A stretch of DNA of 21,269 nucleotides from Haplomitrium mnioides (lineage: Eukaryota; Marchantiophyta; Haplomitriopsida; Calobryales), in the NCBI GenBank assembly GCA_049999725.1, contig JBNGIS010036803.1, positions 1 to 21,269 on the forward strand, read 5' to 3'. The position numbers were made by a program, and so were the translations under genes. Each line of letters opens with the position of its first letter. Positions within the stretch are counted from its first letter, which is position 1. Below the pieces are notes generated by a model. That model made no database searches, was not told the DNA's origin, and saw only the letters and a program-made list of their open reading frames with translations. Of this stretch, positions 1-9,296 are shown in pieces.

Positions 1-187
1 CAAAATTGCTTCTTAATCTATCAAGCTTGTTAAAATTGCGAAAAATTACCCAAAAAATCTCATGTAGTTTTTTTTTGGGAAAATAACCTCACTTTCTTTG
101 TGTTTTGAGCTTGAAAACGTCAATTTCTTTGCCAAAAAAAAAAGTTCCTGTTTTGAGTAGCCTGTTCCTGGTTCAAAGTAGCGGATG
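1..187. other. Unique AT-rich flank outside the satellite array
   Basis: This stretch has none of the satellite motifs. It is AT-rich, with a T run near 69-76 and an A run near 134-143. A short imperfect direct duplication sits just before the array: GTTCCTG..AGTAGC at 144-162 and again from 164 to about 182 (period about 20 bp). It contains one HindIII site (AAGCTT, 23-28). I see no convincing coding frame, RNA gene or transposon end. It appears to be the sequence bordering the satellite block, so this is a real array edge unless it is an assembly join. Confidence 0.8.
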
Positions 188-321
188 TTATACACTCATT
201 GGTGAATGTACTTCTAACTTAATATAAGTTTACGAAATGAGCCTCGCTTATCTCTTGCATTCCTTGAGCTTAAGAGTAACTCCACAAATAAATTATAGGT
301 GCAAGGGATCTGAGACCCAGT
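188..321 (+). repeat. Truncated first unit at array edge
   Basis: The array begins inside a unit: recognisable satellite sequence starts at about TACACTCATT (191-200), with the unit head missing. The unit also carries an internal deletion. GGTGAATGTACTTCT passes directly into AACTTAATATAAG, so the GAATGCAC..GTCT part of the subrepeat is gone. TCT occurs at both sides of the lost segment, which fits deletion by microhomology. The rest of the unit body is ordinary, so the edge is abrupt rather than gradually degraded. Confidence 0.85.
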
Positions 322-535
322 TTTCTAATGAGTGGACTATTTTACATACACTCATTGGTGAATGTACTTCTTAATGCACTTGTGAAGTCTAACTTGGTGA
401 ATGTACTTCTGAATGCACTTGTGGAGTCTAACTTAATGTAAGTTTACAAGATAAGCCTAGCTTATCTCTTGCATTCCTTGAGATTAAGAGTAACTCCACA
501 AATAAATTAAAGGTGCAAGGGATGTGAGCCCTAGT
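322..535 (+). repeat. Representative 214-bp satellite unit (two subrepeats)
   Basis: This is the first complete unit and a good reference for the dominant class. Subrepeat 1 runs from the TTGGTGAATG at about 354 and subrepeat 2 from the TTGGTGAATG at about 393, each 39 bp. The second is followed by ACTTAATGTAAGTTTAC, the inverted repeat around AGATAAGC-CTA-GCTTATCT, and the A/T-rich tail. The unit differs from the common form at scattered single positions only. Confidence 0.93.
354..431 (+). repeat. 39-bp subrepeat pair inside a unit (example)
   Basis: Each subrepeat begins TTGGTGAATG and ends AGTCTAAC. It contains a 12-bp imperfect tandem duplication, TGAATGTACTTC followed by TGAATGCACTTG, so the repeat is itself built from a smaller repeat. 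It also holds a short palindrome, TGCAC-TT-GTGCA, when the commonest variant is present. The number of subrepeats per unit (one, two or three) explains the 175, 214 and 253 bp classes exactly. At 39 bp (13 codons) the subrepeat keeps reading frame, which is why short open frames appear across it. Confidence 0.92.
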
Positions 536-963
536 TGTCTAATGGGTGGACTATTTTACATACACTTATTGGTGAATGTAATTCTCAATGCACTTGTGCA
601 ATCTAACTTGGTGAATGTACTTCTGAATGCACTTGTGCAATCTAACTTAATATAAATTTACGAGATGAGCCGAGCTTATCTCTTGCATTCCTTGAGATTA
701 AGGGTAACTCCACAAATAAATTAAGGGTGCAAGGGATCCGAGCCCTAGTTGTCTAATGAGTGGACTATTTTACATACACTCATTGGTGAATGTACTTCTG
801 AATGAATTTGTGGAGTCTAACTTGGTGAATGTACTTATGAATACACTTGTGCAGTCTAACTTAACATAAGTTTACAAGATGAGCCTAGCTTATCTCCAAT
901 ATTCCGTGAGATTAAGAGTTACTCCACAAATAAATTGAAGGTGCAAGGGATCCGAGCCCTAGT
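536..963 (+). repeat. Two ordinary 214-bp units before the first higher-order block
   Basis: Units start at 536 and 750. Both are 214 bp with two subrepeats. The second has a GAATGAATTTG variant in its first subrepeat and an altered CTTATCTCCAATATTCC body. I did not find a close partner for either within the window. Confidence 0.88.
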
Positions 964-1391
964 TGTCTAATGAGTGGACTATTCTACATACACACATTGG
1001 ATACTGTACTTCTAAATGCACTTGTGCAGTCTAACTTGGTGAATGTACTTCTGATTGCACTTGTGCAGTCTAACTTAATATAAGTTTACGAGATGAGCCT
1101 CTGTTATCTCTTCCATTCCTTCAGATTAAGAGTAACCCCTCAAATAAATTAAGGGTTCAAGGGATCTGGGCCCTAGTTGTCTAATGAGTCAACTATTTTA
1201 CGTACACTCATTGGTGAATGTACTTCTGAGCACACTTATGCAGTCTAACTTGGTGAATATACTTCTTAATGCACTTGTGAAGTCTAACTTAATATAAGTT
1301 TACGAGATGAGCATCGCTTATCTATTGCATTCCTTGACGTTAAGAGTAACTTAACAAATAAATTATAGGTACAAGGGATCTCAGCCCCAGT

Positions 1392-1583
1392 TTTCTAATG
1401 AGTGGACTATTTTTCATACACTCATTGGTGAATGTACTTCTGAATGCACTTGTGAAGTCTAAATTGGTGAATGTCCTTCTGAATGCACTTGTTATGAGAT
1501 GATCCTAGCTTATCACTTCCATTCCTTGAGATTAAGAGTAACTCTACACATAAATAAGGGGTGCAAGGGATCTAAGCCCTAGT
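1392..1583 (+). repeat. 192-bp unit class (example; 12 members)
   Basis: In this class GCACTTGT passes directly into TATGAGATGA, losing 22 bp net (the AGTCTAACTTAATATAAG stretch between the second subrepeat and the inverted repeat). Members start at 1392, 3695, 5555, 7413, 9472, 10908, 12987, 14595, 15215, 17933, 18767 (191 bp) and 19386. The identical junction in all of them indicates one ancestral deletion that spread by duplication. Many also share CCACATATAAATT or CTACATATAAATT in place of CCACAAATAAATT. Confidence 0.9.
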
Positions 1584-1870
1584 TGTCTAATGATTCAACC
1601 TTTTTACGTACACTCATTGGTGAATGTACTTCTGAACACACTTATGCAGTCTAACTTTGTGAATGTACTTCTTAATGCACTTGTGAAGTCTAACTTAATA
1701 TAAGTTTAGGAGATGAGCCTCGCTTATCTATTGCATTCCTTGAGGTTAAGAGTAACTTAACAAATAAATTATAGGTGCAAGGGATCTGAGCCCCAGTTTT
1801 CTAATGAGTGGACTATTTTACATACACTCATTGGTGAATGTATTTCTGAATGCACTTGTGGAGTCTTACT
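1584..1870 (+). repeat. Probable gene-conversion patch in block A
   Basis: The unit at 1584 repeats the diagnostic features of the unit at 1178: CAAC..TTTTTACGTACACTC, GAACACACTTATGCAG and CTATTGCATTCCTTGA. Block B has an unrelated variant in this slot (3887). The next unit (1798) starts like the 192-bp type (TTTCTAATGAGTGG and TGTATTTCTGAATG, as at 3695) and then switches, within its first subrepeat near 1860, to the type at 4100 (GAGTCTTACTTGG, AGATAAAAGAG). Total spacing is unchanged, so a conversion tract of roughly 270-290 bp explains it better than an insertion. Confidence 0.65.
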
Positions 1871-2652
1871 TGGTGAATGTACTTCTAAATGCACTTGTGC
1901 AATCTAACTTAATATAAGTTTACATGATGAGCCTTGCTTCTCTTGCATTCCTTGAGATAAAAGAGTAACTCCACAAAAAAATTAAGGGTGCAAGGGATTT
2001 GAACACCAATCAACTAATGAGTGGACTATTTTACATACACTCATTGGTGAATGTACTTCTAAATGCACTTTTGCAGTCTAACATGATGAATGTACTTCTC
2101 AATGCACTTGTGCTGTCTAACTTAATATAAGTTTACGAGATGAGCCTAGCTTATCTCTTGCATTCATTAAGATTAAGAGTAACTCCTCAAATAAATTAAG
2201 GGTGCAAGGGATCAGAGCCCTAGTTGTCTAATGAGTGGAGTATTTTACATACACTCATTGGTAAATTTACTTCCGAATGCACTTATGCAGTCTATCTTGG
2301 CAAATGTACTTCTAAATACACTTGTGCAGTCTAACTTAATATAAGTTTATGAGATGAGGGTAGCTTATCTCTTGCATTCCTTGAGATTAAGAGTAACTCC
2401 TCAAATAAATTAAGGGTACAACAGATCTGAGCCGTAGTTGTCTAATGAGTGGACTATTTTACATACACTCATTGGTAAATGTACTTTCGAATGCACTTGT
2501 GCAGTCTTACTTGTTGAATGTACTTCTGAATGCACTTGTATAGTCTAACTTAATATAAGTTTACGAGATGAGCCTAGCTTATCTCTTGCATTCCTTGAGA
2601 TTAAGAGTAACTCCACATATAACTTAAACGTGCAAGGGATGTGAGCCCTAGT

Positions 2653-3266
2653 TGTCTAATGAGTGGACTATTTTACATACACTCATTGGTGAATGTACTT
2701 CTGAATGCACTTGTGTAGTCTAACTTAATTTAAGTTTACGAGATGAGCCTAGCTTGTCTCGTGCATTTCTTGAGATTAAGAGTTACTCCACAAATAAATT
2801 AGCAGTGCAAAGGATCTGAGCCCTTGTTGTCTAATGAGTGGACAATTTTACATATTATTTTACATACACTCATTGGTGAATGTACTTCTGAATGCACTTG
2901 TGCAGTCTAACTTGGTGAATGTACTTCTGAATGCACTTGTACAGTCTAACTTAATATAAGTTTATGAGATAAGCCTAGCTTATCTCTTGCATTCCTTGAG
3001 ATTAAGGGTAACTCCACAAATAAGATAAAGGTACAAAGGATCTCAGCCCTAGTTGTCTAATGAGTCGACTGTTTTACATACATTCATTGGTGAATGTACT
3101 TCTGAATGCACTTGTAGAGTCTTACTTGGTGAATGTACTTCTGAATACACTTTTGCAATCTAACTTAATATAAGTTTACAAGATGAGCCTAGCTTCTCTT
3201 GCATTCCTTGAGATAAAAGAGTAACTCCACAAATAAATCAAGGGTGCAAGGTACTTGCACCCTAGT
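2653..3266 (+). repeat. Linker units between blocks A and B, including 175-bp and 226-bp forms
   Basis: Units start at 2653 (175 bp, single subrepeat), 2828 (226 bp) and 3054 (213 bp). The 226-bp unit has a 12-bp tandem duplication of its TTTTACATA text, giving ATTTTACATATTATTTTACATAC around 2845-2870. The unit at 3054 is the same type as those at 1798 and 4100 (GAGTCTTACTTGG and AGATAAAAGAGTAAC). Confidence 0.88.
2966..2986. repeat. Perfect inverted repeat in unit body (9-bp arms)
   Basis: Arms GAGATAAGC and GCTTATCTC flank a CTA loop. In most units the left arm reads GAGATGAGC, leaving one G/T mismatch in DNA (a wobble pair in RNA), so nearly every unit has a near-perfect dyad at about unit positions 127-147. 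This copy and the one at 14080-14100 are fully complementary. Dyads are common in satellites and have been proposed to form cruciforms or bind proteins; no function is shown here. Confidence 0.8.
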
Positions 3267-4954
3267 CGTCTAATGAGTGGACTATTTTACATACACACAT
3301 TGGATACTGTACTTCTAAATGCACTTGTGCAATCTAACTTGGTGAATGTACTTCTAATTGCACTTGTGCAGTCTAACTTAATATAAGTTTACGAGATGAG
3401 CCTCGGTTATCTCTTCCATTCCTTGAGATTAAGAGTAACTCCTCAAATAAATTAAGGGTTCAAGGGATCCGAGCCCTAGTTGTCTAATGAGTCAACTATT
3501 TTACGTACACTCATTGGTGAATGTACTTCTGAACACACTTATGCAGTCTAACTTGGTGAATGTACTTCTTAATGCACTTGTGAAGTCTAACTTAATATAA
3601 GTTTACGAGATAAGCCTCGCTTATCTATTGCATTCCTTGAGGTTCAGAGTAACTTAACAAATAAATTATAGGTGCAAGGGATCTGAGCCCCAGTTTTCTA
3701 ATGAGTGGGCTATTTTACATACACTCATTGGTGAATGTATTTCTGAATGCACTTGTGAAGTCTAAATTGGTAAATGTCCTTCTGAATGCACTTGTTATGA
3801 GATGATCCTAGCTTATCTCTTCCATTCCTTGAGACTAAGAGTAACTCCACACAGAAATTAGGGGTGCAAGGGATGTAAGCCCTAGTTCTCTAATGAGTAG
3901 ACTATTTTACATACACTCATTCGTGAATGTACTTTTGAATGCACTTGTGTAGTCTAACTTGGTGAATGTACTTCTCAATGCACTTGTGTAGTCTAACTTA
4001 ATATAAGTTTAAGAGATGAGCCAAGCTTATCTCTTGCATTTTTTGAGATTTAGAATTACTCCACAAATAATTAAAGGTGCAAAGGATCTGATCCCTAGTT
4101 GTCTAATGAGTCGACTATTTTAAATACACTCATTGGTGAATGTACTCATTAATGCACTTGTGGAGTCTTACTTGGTGAATGTACTTCTAAATGCACTTGT
4201 GCAATCTAACTTAATATAAGTTTACAAGATGAGCCTTGCTTTTCTTGCATTCCTTGAGATAAAAGAGTAACTCCACAAAAGAATTAAGAGTGGAAGGGAT
4301 TTGAACTCTAGTCGTCTAATGAGTGGACTATTTTACAAACACTCATTGGTGAATGTACTTCAAAATGCACTTTTGGAGTCTAACTTGATGAATTTACTTC
4401 TGAATGCACTTGTGCAGTCTAACATAATATAAGTTTACGAGATGAGCCTAGCTTATCTCTTGCATTCATTGAGATTAAGAGTAACTCCTCAAATAAATTA
4501 AGGGTGCAAGGGATCTGAGCCCTAGTTGTCTAATGAGTGGAGTATTTTACATACACTCATTGGTAAATTTACTTCCGAATGCACTTATGTAGTCTATCTT
4601 GGTGAATGTACTTCTAAATACACTTGTGCAGTCCAACTTAATATAAGTTTACGAGATGAGCGTAGCTTATCTCTTCCATTCCTTGAGATTAAGAGTAACT
4701 CCTCCAATAAATTAAGGGTACAAGGGATCTGAGCCCTAGTTGTCTAATGAGTGGACTATTTTACATACACTCATTGGTAAATGTACTTTCGAATGCACTT
4801 GTGCAGTCTTACTTGTTGAATGTACTTCTGAATGCACTTGTGTAGTCTAACTTAATATAAGTTTACAAGATGAGCCTAGCTTATCACTTGCATTCCTTGA
4901 GATTAAGAGTAACTCCACAAATAAATTAAAGGTGCAAGGAATGTGAGCCCTAGT
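3267..4954 (+). repeat. Higher-order block B, copy 2 (eight units)
   Basis: Units start at 3267, 3481, 3695 (192 bp), 3887, 4100, 4313, 4527 and 4741. They pair with block A as described for 964-2652. By eye the pair 2225/4527 differs at about a dozen of 214 positions (roughly 94% identical), much closer than unrelated units. The unit at 3887 has no partner in block A. It carries GAGCCAAGCTTATC, which creates a HindIII site, and an AT-shifted TTTTTGAGATTTAGAATTAC body. Confidence 0.9.
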
Positions 4955-6174
4955 TGTCTTATGAGTGGACTACTTTACATACACTCATTGGTGAATGTAC
5001 TTCTGAATGCACTTGTGCAGTCTAGCTTGGTGAATGTACTTCTGAATGCACTTGTGAAGTCTAACTTAATATAAGTTTACAAGATGAGCCTAGCTTATCT
5101 CTTGCATTCCTTGAGATTAATAGTAACTCCACAAAAAAGTTATAGGTGCAAGGGATCTAAGCCCTAGTTGTCTAATGAACGGACTACTTTACATACACTC
5201 ATTGGTGAATGTACTTCTGAATGCATTTGTGTGGTGTAACTTTGTGAATGTACTTCTGAATGCACTTGTGCAGTCTAACTTAATAGTTTACTAGATGAGC
5301 CTAGCTAATCTCTTGCAATCCTTAAGAGTAAGAGTAGCTCCACAAATAAATTATAGGTGCAAGGGATCTAAGCCCTAGTTGTCTAATAAGTGGACTATTT
5401 TATATACACTTATTGGTGAATGTATTTCTGAATGTACTTGTGGAGTCTAACTTAATGTAAGTTTTCCAGATGAGCCTAGCTTATCTCTTTCATTCCTTGA
5501 GATTAAGAGTAAATCCACAAATAAATTAACGGTGCAAAGGATCAGAGCCCTAGTTGTCCAATAAGTGGACTATTTCAGATACACTCATTGGTGAATGTAC
5601 TCATGAATGCACTTGTGCAGTGTAACTTGGTGAATGTAGTTCTGAATGCACTTGTTATGAGATGAGCCTAGCTTATCTCTTGCATTCCCTAAGATTAATA
5701 GTAACTCTACATATAAATTAAGGGTGCAAAGGATCAGAGCCCTAGTTGTCTAATGAGTGGACTACTTTACATACACTCATTGGTGAATGTACTTCTGAAT
5801 GCACTTGTGCAGTCTAACTTGAAGAATGTACTTCTGAATGCACTTGTGAAGTCTAACTTAATATAAGTTTACAAGATCAGCCTAGCTTATCTCTTGCATT
5901 CCTTGAGATTAAGAGTAACTGGAGAAATAAATTTAAGGTGCAAGGGATCTAAGCCCTAGTTGTCTAATGAGTGGACTATTTTGCATATACTCATTGGTGA
6001 ATGTACTTTCTAATGCACTTGTGTAATCTAACTTGGTGAATGTACTTCTGAATGCACTTGTGCAGTCTAACTTAATATAAGTTTCTGAGTTGAGCCTAGC
6101 TTATCTCTTGCATTCCTTGAGATAAAGAGTAACTCCACAAATAAATTTAGGGTGCAAGGGATCTGAACCCTAGT
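4955..6174 (+). repeat. Mixed satellite units, including 192-, 175- and 211-bp forms
   Basis: Units start at 4955, 5169 (211 bp), 5380 (175 bp), 5555 (192 bp), 5747 and 5961. The 211-bp form has lost three bases so that ACTTAATATAAGTTTAC reads ACTTAATAGTTTAC. The 175 then 192 then 214 (GGACTACTTTACATAC type) order at 5380-5960 is also seen at 12812-13392. Confidence 0.87.
6157..6171 (-). other. T-arm-like stem-loop at unit tail (example)
   Basis: On the minus strand the unit tail reads AGGG-TTCAGAT-CCCT: a 4-bp stem with a 7-nt loop, close to the pol III B-box pattern GGTTCRANTCC with one mismatch. Most units read GGGCTCAGATCCC and so fit less well. The tails at about 1995-2005 and 4297-4307 contain TTCAAATCC. 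No matching A box or acceptor stem is visible, so this is not called a tRNA. Confidence 0.4.
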
Positions 6175-7604
6175 TGTCTAATGAGTGGACTATACATACA
6201 CTCATTAGTGAATGTAGTTTTGAATGCACATGTGCAGTCTAACTTGGTGAATGTACTTCCGAATGCACTTGTGCAGTCTAACTTCATATAAGTATACGAG
6301 ATGAGCCAAGCTTATCTCTTGCATTCTTTGAGATTATGAGTAACTCCACAAATAAATTAAAGGTGCAAGGGATGTGAGCCCTAGTTGTCTAATGAGTGAA
6401 CTATTTTACATACACTCATTGGTGAATGTACTTCTGAATGCACTTGTGCAGTCTAACTTAATAGTTTACAAAATCAGCCTAGCTTATCTCTTGCATTCCT
6501 TGAGATTAAGAGTAACTCCACAAATAAATTATAGATGCAAGGGATATGAGCCCTAGTTGTCTAATAAGTGGACTATTTTACATACACTCCTTGGTGAATG
6601 TACTTCTTAATGCACTTGTGGAATCTAACTTGGTGAATGTACTTCTAAATGTAGTTTTGCAGTCTAACTTAATATCAGTTTACGAGATAAGCCTAGCTTA
6701 TGTCTTGCAATCCTTGAGAATAAGAGTAACTCGAAAAATAAGTTAAGAATGCAAGAGATCTGAGTCCTAGTTGTCTAATAATTGGACTATTTTATATACA
6801 CTCATTGGTGAATGTACTTCTGAATGCACTTGTGCAGTCTAACTTGGTGAATGTACTTCTGAATGCACTTGTGATGTCTAACTCAATATAAGTTTACGAG
6901 ATGAGCCTAGCTTCTCTCTAGTATTCCTTGAGATTAAGAGTAACTCCACAAATAAATTAAAGGTGCAAAAGATCTTAGCCCAAGTTGTTCAACGAGTGGA
7001 CTATATTACATACACTCATTGGTGAATGTACTTCTGAATGCACTTGTGGAGTCTAACTTGGTGAATGTACTTCTGAATACACTTGTGCATTCTAACTTAA
7101 TATAAGTTTAAAACATGAGCCTAACTTATTTCGTGTATTCCTTGAGATTAAGAGTAACTCCAGAATTAAACTAAAGGTGCAAGGGATCTAAGCCCTAGTT
7201 GTCTATTGAGTGGACCATTTTACATACACTCATTGGTGAATGTATTCTGAATGCACTTGTGCAATCTATCTTGGTGAATGTACTTCTGAATGCACTTGTG
7301 CAGTCTAACTTAATATAAGTTTACAAGATGAGCCTAGCTTATCTCTTGCATTCCTTGAGATTAAGAGTAACTCCACAAATAAATTAAGGGTGCAAGGGAT
7401 CTGAGCCTTAGTTGTCTAATGAGTGGACTATTTTACATACACTTATTGGTGAATGTACTCACAAATGCACTTGTGTAGTGTAACCTGGTGAATGTACTTC
7501 TGAATATACTTGTTATGAGATGAGCCTAGCTTATCTCTTGCATTCCTTGAGATTAAAAGTAACCCCACATATAAATTAAGGGTGCAAGGGATCTTAGCCC
7601 TAGT
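6175..7604 (+). repeat. Ordered unit series C, first occurrence
   Basis: Units start at 6175, 6386 (172 bp), 6558, 6772, 6986, 7200 and 7413 (192 bp). Diagnostic types follow in order: GAGCCAAGC with CATTCTTTGAG (6175), TAATAGTTTA (6386), ATATCAGTTTACGAGATAAG with TATGTCTTGC (6558), CTCTAGTATTCC (6772), AACATGAGCCTAAC (6986), an ordinary unit (7200), and the 192-bp TTGTTATGAG type (7413). Starts 6558, 6772 and 6986 match the types at 20216, 20430 and 20644 at a constant offset of 13658 bp. Confidence 0.85.
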
Positions 7605-9234
7605 TGTCTAATGTGTGGACTATTTTAGATACAATCATTGGTGAATATACTGTTAAATGCACTTGTGGAATCTAGCTTGGTTACTGTACTTCCGAATGCA
7701 CTTGTGAAGTCTAACTAAGCATAAGTTAACGAGGTGAGCCTAGCTTGTCTCTTGCACTCCTTGAGATTAAGAGTTACTCTACAAATAAATTAAATGTGCA
7801 AGGGATCTCAGCCCTATTTGTCTAATGAGTGGACTATTTTACATACACCCATTGGTGAATGTACTTTTGAATGTACTTGTGTGGTCGAACATTGTGAATG
7901 TACTTCTGAATGCACTTGTGTAGTCTAACTTAATGGTTTACAAGATGAGCCTAGCTTATCTCTTGCATACCTTTAGATTCAGAGTAACTCCACAAATAAA
8001 TTTTAAGTGCAAGGGATCTGAACCCTAGTTGTCTAATGAGTGCAGTATTTTACATACACTCATTGGTGAATGTACTTCTGAATACAACTGTGCAGTCTAA
8101 CTTAACGTAAGTTTACGAGATAAGCCTAGCTTTTCTCTTGCATTCCTTGAGATTAAGCGTAGCTCGACAAATAAATTATAGGTGCAAGCGATCTGAGCTC
8201 TACTTGTCTAATGAGTGGACTATTTTACATACACTCATTGGTGAATGTACTTCCGAATGCACTTGTGCAGTCTAACTTGGTGAATGTACTTCTGTATGCA
8301 CTTGTGGAGTCTAACTTAATATAAGTTTACGAGATCAGCCTAGCTTATCTATAGCATTCCTTGAGATTAAGAGCAACTCCACAAATAAATTAAAGGTGCA
8401 AGGGATCAAATCAGTAGTTGTCTAATGAGTGGACTATTCTATATACACGCATTGGTGAATGTACTTCTGAATGTACATGTGTAGTCTAACTTGGTGAATG
8501 TACTTCTGAATGTACTTGTGCAGTCTAACTTAATATAAGTTTACGAGATGAGCCTAGGTTATCTCTTTCATTCCTTGAGATTAAGAGTAACTCCACAAAC
8601 AAATTATAGGTGCAAGGGATCTAACCATAGTTGTCTAATGAGTGGACTATTTTACATACACTTATTGGTGAATGTACTCATGAATGCACTTGTGTAGTCT
8701 AATTTAATATAAGTTGACGAGAGGAGCCTATCTTATCTCTTGCATTCCTTGAGATTAAGAGTAACTCCACAAAAAAATTAAGGGTGCAAAGGATCTAAGC
8801 CCTAGTTGTCTAATGAGTGGACTATTTTACATACACTCATTTGTGAATGTACTCATGAATGCACTTGTGCACTGTTGCTTGGTGAATGTACTTCTGAATG
8901 CACTTGTGAAGTCTAACTTAATATAAGTTTACGAGATCAGCCTAGCTTATCTCTAGCATTCCTTGAGATTAAGACTACCTCTACAAATAAATTAATGGTG
9001 CAAGGAATCTAAGCCGTAGTTGTCTAATGAGTGGACTATTTTACATACACTCGTTGGTAAATGTACTTCTCAATGGACTTGTGCAGGCTAACTTGGTGAA
9101 TGTACTTTTGAATGCACTTGTGCTATCTAACTTAATATAAATTTCCGAGATGAGCCTAGCTTATCTCTTGCATTCCTTGAGATTTATAGTAACTCCACAA
9201 ATAAATTATAGGTGCAAGGGATCTGAGCCCTAGT
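7605..9234 (+). repeat. Mixed satellite units up to the assembly gap
   Basis: Units start at 7605, 7819 (211 bp), 8030 (175 bp), 8205, 8419 (213 bp), 8632 (175 bp), 8807 (hybrid) and 9021. The last one ends exactly at TAGT (9231-9234), before the N run. The 175-bp unit at 8632 is of the GTTGACGAG type, which elsewhere precedes a 192-bp unit (9297, 10733, 12812). Confidence 0.87.
8807..9020 (+). repeat. Hybrid unit: 192-bp-type left half, GATCAGCC-type right half
   Basis: The left part carries the ACTCATGAATGCAC and GTGCACTGT variants typical of 192-bp units (compare 12987). From the second subrepeat onward it carries GTGAAGTC, GAGATCAGCC and CTCTAGCATTCC, typical of the unit that normally follows a 192-bp unit (compare 13179). 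An exchange inside the subrepeat that joined two neighbouring units would make exactly this unit and remove 192 bp. Confidence 0.7.
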
Positions 9235-9244
9235 NNNNNNNNNN
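9235..9244. other. Assembly gap (10 N)
   Basis: Ten Ns separate the complete unit ending at 9234 from sequence that resumes at about unit position 163 (TTAAGAGTAACTCC). If the array is continuous, at least about 120-160 bp are missing, and any whole number of units could be as well. The 10-N length is therefore a placeholder, and copy number across this point is not reliable. Confidence 0.95.
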
Positions 9245-9296
9245 TTAAGAGTAACTCCACAAATAAATTATAGGTGCAAGGGATCTGAGCCATGGT
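9245..9296 (+). repeat. Partial satellite unit right of the gap
   Basis: This is only the last 52 bp of a unit: TTAAGAGTAACTCC, the A/T-rich stretch and a tail with GAGCCATGG in place of GAGCCCTAG. Its head lies in the gap. Confidence 0.9.

Larger units (their letters stand above)
964..2652 (+). repeat. Higher-order block A, copy 1 (eight units)
   Basis: Units start at 964, 1178, 1392 (192 bp), 1584, 1798, 2011, 2225 and 2439. Seven of the eight match the units of the block at 3267-4954 in order, by shared private variants. These include CACACATTGGATACTG (964), GTCAACTATTTTACGTAC with GAACACACTTATG-like text (1178), TGTCCTTCTGAATG plus GATGATCC (1392), AGATAAAAGAGTAAC (1798), AACATGATGAATG (2011), AAATTTACTTCCGAATG (2225) and ACTTGTTGAATG (2439). 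The offset is a constant 2302-2303 bp. The exception is the unit at 1584, which copies the type found at 1178 instead of its positional partner at 3887. Confidence 0.9.

Noticed and set aside
69-143. Poly-T and poly-A tracts as ends of a retroposon in the flank
   Set aside because: No target-site duplication, SINE promoter boxes or reverse-transcriptase remnant was found within the 187-bp flank, which is too short to decide.
354-431. Regular short direct repeats suggesting a CRISPR array
   Set aside because: There are no unique spacers: all sequence between repeats is itself repeated, no cas-like genes are present, and the N gap and AT-rich satellite context point to a eukaryote.
201-960. 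Telomere-like repeats (CCCTAGT resembling CCCTAAA)
   Set aside because: The motif occurs once per unit at 175-253 bp spacing and never in short tandem runs.
1995-2010. tRNA gene fragment on the minus strand
   Set aside because: Only a T-arm-like stem-loop is present. No acceptor, anticodon or D arm could be traced in the upstream sequence.
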